Source of the DNA: Streptomyces sp. NBC_00358
Lineage (GTDB): Bacteria > Actinomycetota > Actinomycetes > Streptomycetales > Streptomycetaceae
DNA: 64,000 nucleotides
Direction of reading: 5' to 3'
NCBI RefSeq assembly: GCF_036099295.1
Contig: NZ_CP107976.1
Span: 2,418,001 to 2,482,000 of the forward strand
This document shows, in pieces, positions 47,784 through 56,719 of this stretch. A model generated the notes under the pieces. That model searched no databases. It worked only from the letters and a program-made list of their open reading frames with translations, and had not been told where the DNA came from. Numbering within the stretch: position 1 is the stretch's first letter; each line of letters opens with the position of its first letter. Both the position numbers and the translations under genes were made by a program.

Positions 47784-48376
47784 CGGACACGACGACGGCC
47801 GCGCCCGCCGCGGACCCCACGATTTCCCAGGAGCGGCAAGTGACGAGCGGAGCCACCGTCTGGCTCACGGGTCTGCCCAGTGCGGGCAAGACCACCATCG
47901 CCTACGAACTGGCGGGCCGGCTGCGCGAGGAGGGCCACCGGGTGGAGGTCCTGGACGGCGACGAGATCCGCGAGTTCCTCTCGGCGGGCCTCGGCTTCAG
48001 CCGCGAGGACCGGCACACCAACGTGCAGCGGATCGGTTTCCTCGCCGAACTGCTCGCCCGTAACGGCGTGAAGGCGCTCGTCCCGGTGATCGCTCCGTAC
48101 GCGGACAGCCGCGAGGCGGTGCGCGGGCGCCACGAGCAGAACGGCACGACGTATCTGGAGGTGCACGTGGCGACCCCGGTCGAGGTGTGCTCCGTACGCG
48201 ATGTGAAGGGGCTGTACGCCAAGCAGGCCGCGGGCGAGATCTCGGGGCTGACCGGCGTCGACGACCCCTACGAGGCACCCGAGTCGCCCGACCTGCGCAT
48301 CGAGTCGCACACCCAGACCGTGCAGGAGTCCGCTGCCGCGCTGCACGCGCTGCTCACCGAGAGGGGTCTCTCATGA
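47780..48376 (+). CDS. cysC: Adenylyl-sulfate kinase
   Basis: A 198-residue APS kinase that phosphorylates APS to PAPS. The Walker A loop is GLPSAGKTT near residue 31, followed by DGDEIREFLSAGLGFSREDRHTN, GFLAELLARNGV and KGLYAKQAAGEISGLTGVDDPYE. The segment VIAPYADSRE has Ala where E. coli has the Ser that becomes phosphorylated, which is common in other APS kinases. The first 20 residues are a poorly conserved extension. ATGA overlap with cysH. Confidence 0.92.
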   Translation: MTDTTTAAPAADPTISQERQVTSGATVWLTGLPSAGKTTIAYELAGRLREEGHRVEVLDGDEIREFLSAGLGFSREDRHTNVQRIGFLAELLARNGVKALVPVIAPYADSREAVRGRHEQNGTTYLEVHVATPVEVCSVRDVKGLYAKQAAGEISGLTGVDDPYEAPESPDLRIESHTQTVQESAAALHALLTERGLS

Positions 48377-49311
48377 CCACCGTCGCCAGTGTCTCCGAGG
48401 AGACGGAGAGCAGCCCGTACGCGCTGTCGCACCTGGACGCGCTGGAGTCCGAGGCCGTGCACATCTTCCGTGAGGTGGCGGGTGAGTTCGAGCGGCCGGT
48501 GATCCTGTTCTCCGGTGGCAAGGACTCGATCGTGATGCTGCACCTCGCGCTGAAGGCGTTCGCGCCGGCCGCGGTGCCCTTCACGCTGCTGCACGTGGAC
48601 ACCGGGCACAACTTCCCCGAGGTCCTCGAATACCGCGACCGGACGGTGGAGCGGCACGGCCTGCGGCTGCACGTGGCCTCGGTGCAGGACTACATCGACC
48701 GCGGTGTGCTGCGCGAGCGCCCGGACGGGACGCGCAACCCGCTGCAGACGCTGCCGCTGACCGAGAGGATCCAGTCCGAGCGCTTCGACGCCGTGTTCGG
48801 CGGCGGCCGCCGTGACGAGGAGAAGGCCCGCGCCAAGGAGCGGGTGTTCTCGCTGCGGGACGAGTTCTCGCAGTGGGACCCGCGCCGCCAGCGCCCCGAG
48901 CTGTGGCAGCTCTACAACGGCCGTCACGCGCCCGGCGAGCACGTGCGGGTGTTCCCGCTGTCCAACTGGACCGAGCTGGACGTGTGGCAGTACATCGCCC
49001 GCGAGGGCGTCGAACTTCCCGACATCTACTTCGCGCACGAGCGTGAGGTGTTCCAGCGGTCGAACATGTGGCTGACCGCCGGTGAGTGGGGCGGCCCGAA
49101 GGACGGCGAGACGGTCGAGAAGCGGCTCGTCCGCTACCGGACCGTGGGTGACATGTCCTGCACCGGCGCCGTCGACTCCGAGGCGACCACGCTGGACGCC
49201 GTCATCACCGAGATCGCCGCCTCCCGGCTCACCGAGCGCGGTGCCACCCGCGCCGACGACAAGATGTCCGAGGCCGCGATGGAAGACCGCAAGCGCGAGG
49301 GGTACTTCTAG
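48373..49311 (+). CDS. cysD: Sulfate adenylyltransferase subunit 2
   Basis: A 312-residue ATP-sulfurylase catalytic subunit that makes APS from sulfate and ATP. The PP-loop motif ILFSGGKDSIVML is near residue 45, followed by LLHVDTGHNFPEVLEYRD and the conserved VFGGGRRDEEKARAKERVFS. The ATG overlaps the cysC stop (ATGA). It acts as a complex with the GTPase CysN, encoded two bases downstream. Length matches the family. Confidence 0.95.
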   Translation: MTTVASVSEETESSPYALSHLDALESEAVHIFREVAGEFERPVILFSGGKDSIVMLHLALKAFAPAAVPFTLLHVDTGHNFPEVLEYRDRTVERHGLRLHVASVQDYIDRGVLRERPDGTRNPLQTLPLTERIQSERFDAVFGGGRRDEEKARAKERVFSLRDEFSQWDPRRQRPELWQLYNGRHAPGEHVRVFPLSNWTELDVWQYIAREGVELPDIYFAHEREVFQRSNMWLTAGEWGGPKDGETVEKRLVRYRTVGDMSCTGAVDSEATTLDAVITEIAASRLTERGATRADDKMSEAAMEDRKREGYF

Positions 49312-49313
49312 AC

Positions 49314-50669
49314 ATGACCAGCACCACCGAACCCACCGAGCCCCTGTCGGTCGACCAGCTCTCGGCGACGACCCTGCTGCGCTTCGCGACCGCGGGTTCC
49401 GTCGACGACGGCAAGTCCACGCTCGTCGGACGCCTCCTGCACGACTCCAAGTCGATCCTCACGGACCAGTTGGAGGCCGTCGAGCGCGCCTCGGCCAGCC
49501 GCGGCCAGGACACCCCCGACCTCGCTCTGCTCACCGACGGCCTGCGAGCCGAACGCGAGCAGGGCATCACCATCGACGTCGCCTACCGCTACTTCGCCAC
49601 CGCGCGCCGCCGGTTCATCCTCGCCGACACCCCCGGCCACGTTCAGTACACCCGGAACATGGTCACCGGCGCCTCCACCGCCGACCTCGCCGTGGTGCTC
49701 GTCGACGCCCGCAACGGTGTCATCGAGCAGACCCGCCGGCACGCCGCCGTGGCCGCGCTGCTGCGCGTCCCGCACGTCGTCCTCGCCGTCAACAAGATGG
49801 ACCTCGTCGAGTACAAGGAGTCCGTCTTCGCGGCGATCGCCGAGGAGTTCACGGCGTACGCCTCCGAGCTGGGCGTCCCCGAGATCACCGCCATCCCGAT
49901 CTCCGCGCTCGCCGGCGACAACGTGGTGGACCCCTCCGCGAACATGGACTGGTACGGCGGCCCGACCGTCCTGGAGCACCTGGAGACCGTGCCGGTCAGC
50001 CACGACCTGGCGCACTGCCACGCCCGGCTGCCCGTGCAGTACGTGATCCGCCCGCAGACCGCCGAACACCCGGACTACCGGGGCTACGCCGGCCAGATCG
50101 CGGCCGGAACGTTCCGCGTCGGCGACAGCGTCACCGTGCTGCCGTCCGGGCGCACCACGAAGGTCGCCGGGATCGACCTGCTGGGCAAGCCCGTCAACAT
50201 CGCGTGGACCCCGCAGTCGGTGACCCTGCTGCTGGAGGACGACCTCGACGTCTCACGCGGCGATCTGCTCGTGCCGAGCAAGGACGCGCCGCCGACCACG
50301 CAGGACGTCGAGGCGACCGTCTGCCACGTGGCCGACGAGCCGCTGACCGTCGGCCACCGGGTGCTGCTCAAGCACGGCACCCGCACGGTCAAGGCGATCG
50401 TCAAGGACATCCCGTCCCGGCTGACCCTGGACGACCTCTCGATGCACCCGCACCCGGGCCGGCTGGTCGCCAACGACATCGGCCGGGTCAAGATCCGCAC
50501 CGCCGAGCCGCTCCCGCTCGACGCGTACGCCGACTCCCGGCGCACCGGCGCGTTCATCCTGATCGACCCGGCCGACGGCACCACGCTGACCGCGGGCATG
50601 GTCGGCGAGTCCTTCGCCGCGCCGCAGCCGGTCAAGGACGAGTCCGACGACGACGGCTGGGACTTCTGA
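49314..50669 (+). CDS. cysN: Sulfate adenylyltransferase subunit 1 (GTPase)
   Basis: A 451-residue translation-factor-like GTPase that drives APS synthesis. G1 is GSVDDGKSTLVGRLL, G3 is DTPGHVQYTRNM and G4 is NKMDLV. Beta-barrel domains 2 and 3 follow (YAGQIAAGTFRVGDSVTVLPSGR). There is no fused APS kinase, consistent with the separate cysC gene. It starts 2 bases after cysD. It is followed by two short frames and then the sulfur transporter. Confidence 0.95.
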   Translation: MTSTTEPTEPLSVDQLSATTLLRFATAGSVDDGKSTLVGRLLHDSKSILTDQLEAVERASASRGQDTPDLALLTDGLRAEREQGITIDVAYRYFATARRRFILADTPGHVQYTRNMVTGASTADLAVVLVDARNGVIEQTRRHAAVAALLRVPHVVLAVNKMDLVEYKESVFAAIAEEFTAYASELGVPEITAIPISALAGDNVVDPSANMDWYGGPTVLEHLETVPVSHDLAHCHARLPVQYVIRPQTAEHPDYRGYAGQIAAGTFRVGDSVTVLPSGRTTKVAGIDLLGKPVNIAWTPQSVTLLLEDDLDVSRGDLLVPSKDAPPTTQDVEATVCHVADEPLTVGHRVLLKHGTRTVKAIVKDIPSRLTLDDLSMHPHPGRLVANDIGRVKIRTAEPLPLDAYADSRRTGAFILIDPADGTTLTAGMVGESFAAPQPVKDESDDDGWDF

Positions 50670-50670
50670 C

Positions 50671-50775
50671 ATGACTCCCGTCGACTTCTACTCCACGTTC
50701 GCGAAGGAGGGCGGCCGCGTCGGCAGCGGCGCCCTCGGCAGCGGGCAGGGCGGAGTCGCGCGATGTGCGCGATGA
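50671..50775 (+). CDS. 34-residue ORF directly after cysN
   Basis: A short frame starting one base after the cysN stop. The peptide begins MTPVDFYSTFAKEGGRVGSG and ends VARCAR. It has no known family and no clear ribosome site other than coupling to cysN. It may be a remnant or a small operon peptide. It overlaps the following 30-residue frame. Confidence 0.3.
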   Translation: MTPVDFYSTFAKEGGRVGSGALGSGQGGVARCAR

Positions 50776-50855
50776 CGTACGCGCACTGCCTGCGCGCCCC
50801 GTCCCCCCACAGCCTGAGCGTCCGAAGACCTGCCGACTTCCCGGCCACGACCTGA
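50763..50855 (+). CDS. 30-residue cysteine-containing uORF before the sulfur transporter
   Basis: A short frame beginning MCAMTYAHCLRAP with Cys at residues 2 and 9, a GGGCGGAG-like ribosome site seven bases upstream and a stop 40 bases before the binding-protein start. The position and cysteine codons suggest a leader peptide, but the similarity to known leaders is weak. Confidence 0.35.
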   Translation: MCAMTYAHCLRAPSPHSLSVRRPADFPATT

Positions 50856-50895
50856 GAAAGGCGTGACCGCCGGGCCACCGAGAGGAAACCCTCCC

Positions 50896-52014
50896 GTGCC
50901 TGCCATCCGCTCCACGCGCTCCAAGCTGCTGACCCGCGGCATAGCCCTCGCCACCGCTCTCCCGCTGCTCACTCTCGCCGCCTGCAGCTACGGCTCGGAC
51001 GCGAAGGACGACACGAAGGCGAAGGTCGCCGCCGGGTCGAAGAAGATCGACGGACTCGACTCCGTGAAGATCGGCTACTTCGGCAACCTGACGCACGCCA
51101 CCGCGCTGGTCGGCAACCAGAAGGGCTTCTTCCAGAAGGATCTCGGCGCCACGGCCGCGAAGTACCAGATCTTCAACGCGGGCCCCTCCGAGATCGAGGC
51201 GCTCAACTCGGGCTCCATCGACATCGGCTGGATCGGCCCCTCGCCCTCGATCAACGGCTTCACGAAGTCCGAGGGCAAGAACCTTCGCATCATCGGCGGT
51301 TCGGCCTCGGGCGGCGTCAAGCTCGTGGTGAACCCCAAGAAGATCAAGTCCCTGAAGGACGTCAAGGGCAAGAAGATCGCGACGCCGCAGCTCGGCAACA
51401 CGCAGGACGTCGCGTTCCTCAACTGGGCCGCGGAGCAGGGCTACAAGGTCGACCCGCAGAGCGGCAAGGGCGATGTCTCGGTCGTCCGGACCGACAACAA
51501 GATCACTCCGGACGCCTACAAGTCCGGCTCCATCGACGGCGCCTGGGTGCCGGAGCCGACCGCGTCGAAGCTGGTCGCCGAGGGCGGCAAGGTACTGCTC
51601 GACGAGTCGGACCTGTGGCCCGACAAGAAGTTCGTCATCACGAACATCATCGTGTCGCAGAAGTTCCTCAAGGAGCACCCGAAGGTCGTCGAGGCGGTCC
51701 TGAAGGGCTCCGTCGAGACCAACAAGTGGATCAACGCCAACCCGGACGAGGCGAAGGCCTCGGCGAACAAGCAGCTGGAGGCCGACTCCGGCAAGGCGCT
51801 GCCAGCGAACGTCCTCGACCCGGCCTGGAAGTCCATCCAGATCACCGACGACCCGCTGGCCTCCACCCTGCACACCGAGGCGGACCACGCGGTGAAGGCC
51901 GGTCTCCTGGACAAGCCGATCCTGACCGGCATCTATGACCTCACGCTCCTGAACAAGGTCCTGAAGGCCGCGGGCGAGAGCCCGGTCGACGACGCCGGTC
52001 TCGGCGTCAAGTAA
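50896..52014 (+). CDS. ssuA: Sulfonate/sulfur ABC transporter substrate-binding lipoprotein
   Basis: A 372-residue exported lipoprotein with lipobox LAAC (residues 27-30) in PLLTLAACSYG. The mature part is of the SsuA/TauA/NMT1 type: VKIGYFGNLTHATALVGNQKGFF, GPSEIEALNSGSIDIGWIGPSP and KGKKIATPQLGNTQDVAFL. GAGAGGAAA lies seven bases before the GTG. Placement after cysN and before its own ATPase and permease suggests import of an aliphatic sulfonate, taurine or sulfate ester; gene name by family and context. Confidence 0.82.
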   Translation: MPAIRSTRSKLLTRGIALATALPLLTLAACSYGSDAKDDTKAKVAAGSKKIDGLDSVKIGYFGNLTHATALVGNQKGFFQKDLGATAAKYQIFNAGPSEIEALNSGSIDIGWIGPSPSINGFTKSEGKNLRIIGGSASGGVKLVVNPKKIKSLKDVKGKKIATPQLGNTQDVAFLNWAAEQGYKVDPQSGKGDVSVVRTDNKITPDAYKSGSIDGAWVPEPTASKLVAEGGKVLLDESDLWPDKKFVITNIIVSQKFLKEHPKVVEAVLKGSVETNKWINANPDEAKASANKQLEADSGKALPANVLDPAWKSIQITDDPLASTLHTEADHAVKAGLLDKPILTGIYDLTLLNKVLKAAGESPVDDAGLGVK

Positions 52015-52050
52015 GCCCGGATCCCGATGAGTTCCCAGGAGGTGACGACC

Positions 52051-52839
52051 ATGGCCACGACGCTCGCCAAGGCCGCCGACGGCGCCGGCACGACGGAGTA
52101 CGCCACTCGCATCGAGCACGTCTCGAAGTCCTTCGCCGGACCGACGGGTCCCCAGCTCGTCCTCGACGACATCACCCTCGATGTCGCGCCGGGCGAGTTC
52201 GTCACCCTCCTGGGGGCCTCGGGGTGCGGCAAGTCCACACTACTGAACCTGGTGGCGGGGCTCGACAAGCCCTCCGCCGGCTCCATCACGACCAACGGGC
52301 GCCCCGCTCTGATGTTCCAGGAGCACGCCCTCTTCCCGTGGCTGACCGCGGGCAAGAACATCGAACTCGCCTTGAAACTCAGGGGGGTTCCGAAGGCCGA
52401 GCGGCGCGGCAAGGCCGAGGAACTGCTCGAACTCGTCCGGCTGAAGGGCGCGTACGGCAAGCGGGTGCACGAGCTGTCCGGCGGTATGCGCCAGCGCGTG
52501 GCGCTCGCGCGGGCCCTCGCCCAGGACAGCCAGATCCTGCTGATGGACGAGCCGTTCGCGGCGCTGGACGCGATCACCCGGGACGTGCTGCACGACGAGC
52601 TCACCCGGATCTGGCGCGAGACGGGCCTGTCGGTCCTCTTCGTCACGCACAACGTCCGTGAGGCCGTGCGGCTCGCACAGCGCGTGGTCCTGCTGTCCTC
52701 CCGACCGGGCCGCGTCGCCCGCGAGTGGACCGTGGACATTCCGCAGCCGCGCCGCATCGAGGACGCCCCCGTGGCGGAACTGTCCATCGAGATCACCGAA
52801 CAACTGCGTGGGGAGATCCGCCGCCATGGCCAGCACTGA
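52051..52839 (+). CDS. ssuB: Sulfonate ABC transporter ATP-binding protein
   Basis: A 262-residue ATPase. Walker A is LGASGCGKSTLLNLVAGLDKP, the Q-loop is ALMFQEHALFPWLT, the ABC signature is LSGGMRQRVALARAL and Walker B is ILLMDEPFAALDAITRD. This matches the SsuB/TauB group of nitrate/sulfonate importers. I chose the ATG at 52051 because AGGAGG lies directly upstream (nine bases); the frame is open to 52027. It shares an overlap of 14 bases with the permease gene. Confidence 0.9.
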   Translation: MATTLAKAADGAGTTEYATRIEHVSKSFAGPTGPQLVLDDITLDVAPGEFVTLLGASGCGKSTLLNLVAGLDKPSAGSITTNGRPALMFQEHALFPWLTAGKNIELALKLRGVPKAERRGKAEELLELVRLKGAYGKRVHELSGGMRQRVALARALAQDSQILLMDEPFAALDAITRDVLHDELTRIWRETGLSVLFVTHNVREAVRLAQRVVLLSSRPGRVAREWTVDIPQPRRIEDAPVAELSIEITEQLRGEIRRHGQH

Positions 52840-53731
52840 GACGACGTCCGACGCCGCCGCCGTCAAGCACAACGACGGGCTGGGCGGACTGGAGGCGGGC
52901 CTCGACGCGCTGGAGACCTCCGTCGCCCGCCGCAACTCCTTCGGCACCACGTTCCGGCAGAAGATCCTGCCGCCGCTCGTCGCGTTCGTGGTGGTCCTGG
53001 CGGCCTGGCAGGCACTGATCACGTTCAAGATCGTCGACGACCCGGCCAAGCTGCCCTCGCCGTCCGACGTCTGGGCCGAGGTCAAGGACGCCTGGCTCCA
53101 GGGCACCCTGCTCGACTACATCTGGACCAGCGTCTCGCGCGGTCTGCTCGGCTTCCTGTTCGCCCTGGTGATCGGGACCCCGCTGGGCCTGCTGGTGGCC
53201 CGGGTCAAGTTCGTGCGGGCCGCGATCGGCCCGATCCTGTCAGGCTTGCAGTCCCTGCCGTCGGTGGCGTGGGTGCCGCCGGCCGTGATCTGGCTGGGTC
53301 TGAACAACTCGATGATGTACGCGGTGATCCTGCTCGGCGCGGTCCCCTCGATCGCCAACGGGCTGGTGTCGGGCGTGGACCAGGTGCCGCCGCTGTTCCT
53401 GCGGGCGGGCCGCACGATGGGCGCGACGGGCCTGCGCGGGACCTGGCACATCGTGATGCCGGCCGCGCTGCCCGGCTATCTGGCCGGTCTGAAGCAGGGC
53501 TGGGCGTTCTCCTGGCGCTCCCTGATGGCCGCGGAGATCATCGCCTCCTCCCCCGACCTCGGCGTGGGCCTCGGCCAGTTGCTGGAGAACGGCCGCAACG
53601 CCAGCTCCATGCCGATGGTCTTCCTCGCCATCTTCCTCATCCTGTTCGTCGGCATCGCCATCGATCTGATCGTCTTCAGCCCGGTGGAGCGGTGGGTGCT
53701 GCGCAGCCGCGGACTCCTGGTGAAGGGCTGA
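52826..53731 (+). CDS. ssuC: Sulfonate ABC transporter permease
   Basis: A 301-residue permease with about six hydrophobic segments from residue 50 on. The EAA-type loop is FLRAGRTMGATGLRGTWHIVMPAALPGYLAGLK, typical of SsuC/TauC. The N-terminal 40 residues are polar. GGGGAG lies nine bases before the ATG, which overlaps the end of the ATPase gene. It is followed seven bases later by the chelatase gene. Confidence 0.9.
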   Translation: MASTETTSDAAAVKHNDGLGGLEAGLDALETSVARRNSFGTTFRQKILPPLVAFVVVLAAWQALITFKIVDDPAKLPSPSDVWAEVKDAWLQGTLLDYIWTSVSRGLLGFLFALVIGTPLGLLVARVKFVRAAIGPILSGLQSLPSVAWVPPAVIWLGLNNSMMYAVILLGAVPSIANGLVSGVDQVPPLFLRAGRTMGATGLRGTWHIVMPAALPGYLAGLKQGWAFSWRSLMAAEIIASSPDLGVGLGQLLENGRNASSMPMVFLAIFLILFVGIAIDLIVFSPVERWVLRSRGLLVKG

Positions 53732-53738
53732 CCCCGTC

Positions 53739-54485
53739 ATGAACAGGCCGGAGCGTCCCGTCCTCGTCGTCATCGCCCACGGCAGCCGCGACCCGCGGCA
53801 CGCCGCGACGGTGCACGCCCTGGTACGGCGGGTGCGTGCCCAGCGCCCCGGCCTGCGCGTGGAGACCGGATTCCTGGACTTCAACATCCCTTCCGTGCAG
53901 GGGGTGCTGAACTCCCTGGCCGCCGAGGGCGTCCGCGACGCGGTGGCGCTGCCGCTGCTGCTGACCCGCGCCTTCCACGCCAAGTCGGACATCCCGGCGG
54001 TGCTGCGCCAGGCGCCGTCGCGGCTGCGCGTCCGGCAGGCGGAGGTGCTCGGCCCGTCCCCGCTGCTGACGGCCGCGCTCGAACGCCGGCTGTACGAGGC
54101 GGGGCTGACGCCCGCCGACAAGTCCTCGACCGGGGTCGTACTGGCCTCGGCGGGGTCCACAGACCCGGAGGCGATCGCGGTGATCGCAGAAATCGCGCGG
54201 GAGTGGCGGCACACCGGTTGGTGCGCCGTGCGGCCCGCGTTCGCCTCCGCATCCCTCCCGCGCACCGAGGACGCGGTCCGCGAGCTGCGCGCCCTCGGCT
54301 GCGAGCGCGTCGCCGTCGCGCCGTACGTGCTGGCCCCCGGCTTCCTGCCGGACCGGATCGCCCGGGGTGCGGCCGGGGCGGACGTCCTCGCCGATGTCCT
54401 CGGTCCCGCGCCGGAGGTCGCGCGGGTCCTGCTGGAGCGCTACGACGAGGCACGGATGCCGTCCTTGGCCGCGCTCGGCGCCTGA
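53739..54485 (+). CDS. Sirohydrochlorin chelatase, CbiX/SirB type
   Basis: A 248-residue chelatase-fold protein. Two tandem half-domains are visible, the first with VVIAHGSRDPRHAATVHALVRRV and the second ending VAVAPYVLAPGFLPDRI. The metal-binding His is in AHGSRDP and a second candidate in TRAFHAKSDIP. It probably inserts ferrous iron into sirohydrochlorin to make siroheme, the cofactor of the sulfite reductase at the head of the operon, which fits its place as the last gene. Confidence 0.87.
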   Translation: MNRPERPVLVVIAHGSRDPRHAATVHALVRRVRAQRPGLRVETGFLDFNIPSVQGVLNSLAAEGVRDAVALPLLLTRAFHAKSDIPAVLRQAPSRLRVRQAEVLGPSPLLTAALERRLYEAGLTPADKSSTGVVLASAGSTDPEAIAVIAEIAREWRHTGWCAVRPAFASASLPRTEDAVRELRALGCERVAVAPYVLAPGFLPDRIARGAAGADVLADVLGPAPEVARVLLERYDEARMPSLAALGA

Positions 54486-54506
54486 CCCCTGGTTCACCGG
54501 GCGGGA

Positions 54507-55124
54507 TCAGTCGAAGGAGAGCCCGCCCGTGCGGGTCCGCTTGAGCTCGAAGAAGTCGGGGTGGGCGGCGAGGACGCGGAAGCTGTCGAAGAGTTCGGCG
54601 GCCTTCTCGCCACGCGGGATCGCCCGCAGCACCGGTCCGAACCACACCGTTCCGTCGACATGGATGGTGGGAGTCCCTACATAGGCTTCGGAGTCCGGTT
54701 CGGTGCCGGCGTCGTGGCTGCGGCGCACCGCCTCGTCGTACGAGGAGTCGTGGGCCGCGTCCGCCAGTGCGGCCGGGAGTCCGAGCTCGGCGAGCGACTC
54801 GGCGACCACCGCGTCGAAGTCCTGGGCCGCGCGCTGGTGGATGCGGGTGCCGAACGCGGTGTAGAGCTCGCGCAGCACCTTCTCGCCGTGCTGCTCGGCC
54901 GCGGCCACCGCGACTCGTACCGGGCCGATGGACTTGTCCACCAACTCCCGGTACCACTCCGGCAGTTCATTGCCGACGTTGTGCAGGTAGAGGCTCATGG
55001 CGTGGAAGCGGAGGTCGAGCGGGCGCTTGCGCTCGACCTCCAGGATCCAGCGCGAGGTGATCCAGGCGAACGGGCAGGCGGGGTCGAACCAGAAGTCGAC
55101 CCGGGTCGGTGAGGTGGTCGTCAT
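54507..55124 (-). CDS. DsbA-family (mycothiol-reductase-like) protein with a single cysteine
   Basis: A 205-residue thioredoxin-fold protein similar to actinobacterial DsbA-like proteins. The active site reads DPACPFAW, where the second Cys of CxxC is replaced by Ala; Cys17 is the only cysteine in the protein. The cis-proline loop is VGTPTIHV. A monothiol glutaredoxin-like or mycothiol-dependent mechanism is therefore more likely than disulfide exchange. TAGTCT lies 13 bases before the ATG, which suggests a nearly leaderless transcript. It is convergent with the chelatase gene. Confidence 0.82.
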   Translation of the reverse strand: MTTTSPTRVDFWFDPACPFAWITSRWILEVERKRPLDLRFHAMSLYLHNVGNELPEWYRELVDKSIGPVRVAVAAAEQHGEKVLRELYTAFGTRIHQRAAQDFDAVVAESLAELGLPAALADAAHDSSYDEAVRRSHDAGTEPDSEAYVGTPTIHVDGTVWFGPVLRAIPRGEKAAELFDSFRVLAAHPDFFELKRTRTGGLSFD

Positions 55125-55315
55125 ACGGTCGAGACTAGTCACGCGGTGGCGCAGAATCCCGGCCCAATTCCGTGCGGGAATCTTGGGCCAATTCTTCCCG
55201 GGACCGGCCTCGGCGACCACCCCGGACCAGCGACCGCCGACCCCCGGCCGCGCGGCGCACGTTCTCGTACGCGCCGTTCACGGGTTCCACGCCAAGGACG
55301 CGGCGCCCGCGTCCC

Positions 55316-56329
55316 CTAAGCCGACGCGACAGCCTCGTCGGCGAGTCGTACGAGCTCCGCCACCGGCAGCGACCCGGCAGCCCGGCGTTCCCGCGCGAAG
55401 GTGTTCGCGAGCCGCTGGAGCAGGTCGTTGAGCGGGGTCGGTACGCCGTGCAGACGGCCCAGCAGGGCGATCTCGCCGTTCAGGTAGTCGGCCTCGATGG
55501 TGCCCGTGCCGCGCCGGAGGGACTGCCAGGAGGAACCGCCGCCGCGCTCGGAGCCGTCGAAGGGCTTGAAGGTGATCTTGTCGGCGCGGGCCCTGCTCTG
55601 CTCCTCCTCGCCCGCGTACGCGATTCCGGCCGCGTCGAGCACCGCGGCGCCCTCCGCCCGTACCCGCGCGAACAGCGCCAGGCCCTCCGCGTCGGTGAGG
55701 ACCCCGCTGACCGCCTCGATCGCGTTGGCGAGGTTGCCGAGGAGCTTGGCGTACTGCCAGCGCGCCACGTCCGGCACGACCGGTGCCTCGAAGCGCGCCG
55801 TCTCCAGGTCGGCGGCGATCCGGCGGACCGTGTCGTCCGTGCCGTGCGGAACCCCGCCGAGGTGCAGGATTCCGGTGAGCGGGGTGCCGGCCGCGGCGAC
55901 GACACCGGGTTCGACGAAGGTGGCGGGCAGCCAGACGCAGACGCCGTAGACCCTGCGGAAGCGGCGCAGCGCGAGGCGCCTGCTCTCGACGCCGTTCTGC
56001 GCGCAGACGACCGGCAGCCGCTCGGCGGCCGTTCCGCCGCCCGCGACCGGGCTCGCTCCCCAGTCGCGCAGGGCCGCTTCGCTGTCCTGGGTCTTCACGG
56101 TGAGCACGAGTACGTCGTCGGGGCGCAGTTCCCCGAGTTCCTCGGGTCCTCCGACCGCGGGGAGCCGGTGTGTGCGCGAGCCCTCGGGCGTCAGGAACCG
56201 CAGCCCGTCCGCGCGCAGCGCCGCGAGGTGCGCGCCCCGCGCGACGAGGACGACCTCGTGCCCGGCCTCGGCCAGCCGGCCTCCGACAGCTCCCCCGACC
56301 GCCCCTGCCCCGATGATGATGTAACGCAT
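55316..56329 (-). CDS. panE: 2-dehydropantoate 2-reductase
   Basis: A 337-residue NADPH-dependent reductase of the ketopantoate reductase family. The Rossmann motif is IIGAGAVGGAVGGRLAEAG. The catalytic Lys lies in WQYAKLLGNLANAIEAVSG, and the C-terminal GGSSWQSLRRGTGTIEADYLNGEIALLGRLHGVPTPLND is characteristic. It would convert ketopantoate to pantoate for coenzyme A, though several paralogues are usual in Streptomyces and this one may act on another 2-keto acid. No ribosome site is evident. Confidence 0.85.
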   Translation of the reverse strand: MRYIIIGAGAVGGAVGGRLAEAGHEVVLVARGAHLAALRADGLRFLTPEGSRTHRLPAVGGPEELGELRPDDVLVLTVKTQDSEAALRDWGASPVAGGGTAAERLPVVCAQNGVESRRLALRRFRRVYGVCVWLPATFVEPGVVAAAGTPLTGILHLGGVPHGTDDTVRRIAADLETARFEAPVVPDVARWQYAKLLGNLANAIEAVSGVLTDAEGLALFARVRAEGAAVLDAAGIAYAGEEEQSRARADKITFKPFDGSERGGGSSWQSLRRGTGTIEADYLNGEIALLGRLHGVPTPLNDLLQRLANTFARERRAAGSLPVAELVRLADEAVASA

Positions 56330-56347
56330 ACGACCAGCCTCGCACGA

Positions 56348-56719
56348 TCAGGCTTCGGCGGGGTCGAACACGGTGCCCTGGTGGAAGTACAGCAGCCACT
56401 CGGTGCCGGTGTGGCGCCACAGTGAACTCCGGTGCGCCCGGCGGCCGTTGTCATCGGTGTCGAATGTCAGATGGACGAGGTCGGGGGCGAGCTGGACGCC
56501 CTTCATGCGGGTGGTCGTGCCGCGGCCCCCGGCGCCGGTCTCCGCGGCCAGCGCCGCGACGGTCGAGGCCCGGTCCCGGATGCGGCCGGACGCGCCGAAC
56601 TCGTAGAAGTCGGGGTGCAGCAGCGCGCCGACGAGGTCGGCCGAGCGGCGGACCGCCGGATCGAGCAGGCGCAGTTCGCCCTCGATGGCGGCCTCGACGG
56701 CGGCGTTGCGCTCAAGCAC
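56348..56719 (-). CDS. DUF4440 / SnoaL-like small protein
   Basis: A 123-residue protein with the NTF2-like cone fold suggested by VEAAIEGELRLLDPAVRRSADLVGALLHPDFYEFGASGRI and the beta-rich second half (HLTFDTDDNGRRAHRSSLWRHTGTEWLLYFHQGTVF). The family has no single function. It starts inside the end of the DUF1697 gene (8-base overlap), so the two are cotranscribed, and ends 18 bases before panE. Confidence 0.82.
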   Translation of the reverse strand: MLERNAAVEAAIEGELRLLDPAVRRSADLVGALLHPDFYEFGASGRIRDRASTVAALAAETGAGGRGTTTRMKGVQLAPDLVHLTFDTDDNGRRAHRSSLWRHTGTEWLLYFHQGTVFDPAEA

